Positions 5,512-6,886 of a DNA stretch of 6,886 nucleotides are shown here, in pieces (the stretch's first letter is position 1; each line of letters opens with the position of its first letter). Where the stretch lies: NCBI GenBank assembly GCA_030836935.1, contig JAUPMA010000244.1:1-6886 (forward strand). Reading direction: 5' to 3'. A program made the position numbers and the translations under genes. The notes under the pieces are model-generated. The model ran no database searches and was not told where the DNA came from. It saw nothing but the letters and a program-made list of their open reading frames with translations. Source of the DNA: Pseudomonadota bacterium. GTDB lineage: Bacteria; Pseudomonadota; Gammaproteobacteria; SZUA-229.

Positions 5512-6678
5512 TTACAACCCGATCTGATGGGCCCGGTTACTGAAGAAAATACCACTGGGCTTGTCCACCGGCAGCGAGCTGATTTTCTCGAAAGTGCGGG
5601 TGTCATAGATGTCCACCCGGTCTTCATCGCGCACGGACACCCATATCTGGTCGCCACGCGGGGTGAATTCCATGTGCAGCACGGCCTTGCCGGGGTTGAT
5701 GGTTTTGATGATTTGCCGGGTTTCTACGTCAATCACCTGCAGGGTGTCGTTATGGGGGTGGGCGAAGTTTACCCAGACATGGCGATTGTCCGGCCGGCCA
5801 ACGACAAAAATCGGCTGGCCATGCACCGGGATGCTGCCTGTCTGCTGCCAGGTGTTTTTGTCGGCAATCAGCACTTCATGCTGGCCTACGGCGGGCATGA
5901 AAATGCTGTTACCGGCCGTGGTCCAGCCTTCAAGATGCGGCATTTTGAATACCGGCAGGGGTTCGCGGCCCCGGCCATAGTGATTGAGGATGCGCTGGAC
6001 GCCGTTTTCCGGATGCCATAAATCCAGTAACGCCAGGCCATCCTCGCCGAACAGTCCGGCGATGTAATAGCGGCCATCGGGTGTCAGCAGGGCATCGTAG
6101 GGCAGGGAACCGATATTCTTGAATTTGGTGATAGCGGGGCTGCTGATGTTTTGCATATCAATCAGCCAGATTTCGCCGGCATCGTATAACGTGACAACAA
6201 ATTTTTGCTCGGGTACGTCAATCAGGCCTACGGTTTTGGATTGCTGATTCTCGCCATACGTCGCGGGAATATCGGCGACCAGTTCGAGAGTGTCGGCGCT
6301 AAAAATTTTGACACCGCCGGGTGTGTAATTGGCGACGGCAATAAGCTTTCCATTCTGTGAAATGGCGCCACCGATGCTGTTGCCGGACTGTATCACTCGC
6401 TTCACAATTTTCTGCGTGAGCAAATCAACTTTGGTGAGGCCACCATCACGGCCAAAAATATAGGCGTAACGCGCATCACGTGAAAACACCAGCGAGGCGT
6501 GCGACAAGTCACCCAGGCCTTCCACTTTGGCCAGTGAGGTATTGTGGCTGTGCTCGACAATCTGCACACGGCCAATGGCGCGCTCGATGATGATGCCCAT
6601 GTCACCGGTGCCACGCAGGGGTTGGGTGCTGCAGGCCGTGCCGAGGAGTGCAATTAAAACCGGAATAAGAATTTTCAT
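5512..6678 (-). CDS. nirF: NirF, heme d1 maturation lipoprotein
   Basis: The 388-residue protein has an N-terminal lipoprotein signal (MKILIPVLIALLGTAC, lipid-accepting Cys16; the lipobox LGTAC is acceptable though not the best match). It is followed by a beta-propeller related to the d1 domain of NirN and NirS, without a c-type heme motif. The KPSGIFFSNRAHQIGL ending is characteristic of NirF. In P. aeruginosa NirF is a membrane-attached periplasmic lipoprotein that binds the late precursor dihydro-heme d1 and interacts with NirN and NirS; its exact catalytic step is debated. His43 and His45, in IVEHSHN, are candidate tetrapyrrole ligands by inference. The ATG overlaps the nirC stop (ATGA), and an AGGG ribosome site lies 6 bases upstream, supporting this start and coupling with nirC. 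Confidence 0.94.
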   Translation of the reverse strand: MKILIPVLIALLGTACSTQPLRGTGDMGIIIERAIGRVQIVEHSHNTSLAKVEGLGDLSHASLVFSRDARYAYIFGRDGGLTKVDLLTQKIVKRVIQSGNSIGGAISQNGKLIAVANYTPGGVKIFSADTLELVADIPATYGENQQSKTVGLIDVPEQKFVVTLYDAGEIWLIDMQNISSPAITKFKNIGSLPYDALLTPDGRYYIAGLFGEDGLALLDLWHPENGVQRILNHYGRGREPLPVFKMPHLEGWTTAGNSIFMPAVGQHEVLIADKNTWQQTGSIPVHGQPIFVVGRPDNRHVWVNFAHPHNDTLQVIDVETRQIIKTINPGKAVLHMEFTPRGDQIWVSVRDEDRVDIYDTRTFEKISSLPVDKPSGIFFSNRAHQIGL

Positions 6679-6886
6679 TTCACGCCCTTGCGTAATTGTT
6701 CAACCAGGTATGCTGCATCGTCGTGTGTAAGAAGCGATTTCCACGGCGGCATGGGTGTGCCGGGCCGGCCTTCGAGTATAGTGGTTATCAGCATTTCGTC
6801 GGGTTTTTCTTTTAATGTTTCCGGTAATAACGCCGAACCCAAACCGCCATTGAGTGTCATGCCATGGCAGGAACCGCAATCCTGTT
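6675..6886 (-). CDS. nirC: NirC, small periplasmic c-type cytochrome (5' end outside window)
   Basis: Only the C-terminal part (about 69 residues) is present; the reading frame continues past the right edge. It shows the heme c attachment motif C-G-S-C-H-G in the first codons of the visible part (6864-6878) and a candidate methionine ligand in GTPMPPW, ending YLVEQLRKGVK. The size and position directly before nirF fit NirC (cytochrome c55X), a monoheme electron carrier needed or helpful in heme d1 maturation and able to exchange electrons with NirS or NirN. The gene overlaps nirF by 4 bases. The signal peptide expected upstream cannot be seen. The ATG at 6860 lies downstream of the heme motif and is not the start. 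Confidence 0.88.
   Translation of the reverse strand, partial: QDCGSCHGMTLNGGLGSALLPETLKEKPDEMLITTILEGRPGTPMPPWKSLLTHDDAAYLVEQLRKGVK

Noticed and set aside
5527..6021. Plus-strand open frame of 164 codons opposite nirF
   Set aside because: Antisense shadow of nirF; nirF has clear family signatures and a signal peptide.

Overview
The window carries most of a heme d1 biosynthesis operon, the nir cluster that makes the special cofactor of cytochrome cd1 nitrite reductase. All recognised genes lie on the minus strand, so transcription runs from the right edge to the left. In that direction the order is nirC (its start is outside the window), nirF, nirD, nirL, nirG, nirH, nirJ, nirN. This is the order known from Pseudomonas-type nirSMCFDLGHJEN clusters. 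nirS would be expected beyond the right edge. nirE, the uroporphyrinogen-III methyltransferase gene that sits between nirJ and nirN in P. aeruginosa, is absent from that place. The gene order, moderate GC, c-type cytochromes and families of dispersed repeats suggest a denitrifying proteobacterium, probably gamma- or betaproteobacterial. The genus cannot be named from the sequence alone.

How the genes work together (established for the families): NirD, NirL, NirG and NirH are AsnC/Lrp-fold siroheme decarboxylase subunits acting in the cytoplasm. NirJ is a radical SAM enzyme with a second C-terminal Fe-S cluster motif; it replaces two propionate side chains of didecarboxysiroheme and leads to the dioxo ring. 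The intermediate is exported. NirF (a predicted lipoprotein here), NirN (a periplasmic c-type cytochrome plus d1-type propeller) and NirC (a small c-type cytochrome) complete and hand over the cofactor. NirN is the dihydro-heme d1 dehydrogenase.

Layout: nirC/nirF overlap by 4 bases; nirD/nirL by 8; nirL/nirG by 1; nirG and nirH are 2 bases apart. Three larger gaps break this tight packing: nirF-nirD (148 b), nirH-nirJ (226 b) and nirJ-nirN (206 b). Each gap holds repeat or inverted-repeat DNA. The nirJ-nirN gap contains a 140-bp, almost fully palindromic MITE-like element. It has 16-bp perfect terminal inverted repeats and a TTAG direct repeat on each side, and it sits exactly at the nirJ stop codon. 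The nirH-nirJ gap and the 5' end of nirN both carry 10-bp-period repeats (consensus TTYATTTGCG) next to a TGGATTC...GCGGGA element. At nirN these repeats supply the start codon and the first ~25 codons of a long signal peptide.

The biochemistry encoded here is known, and I do not see a new enzyme system. The unusual part is how repeats have entered the operon joints and the nirN reading frame. The first 132 bases hold no gene that I can identify with confidence.
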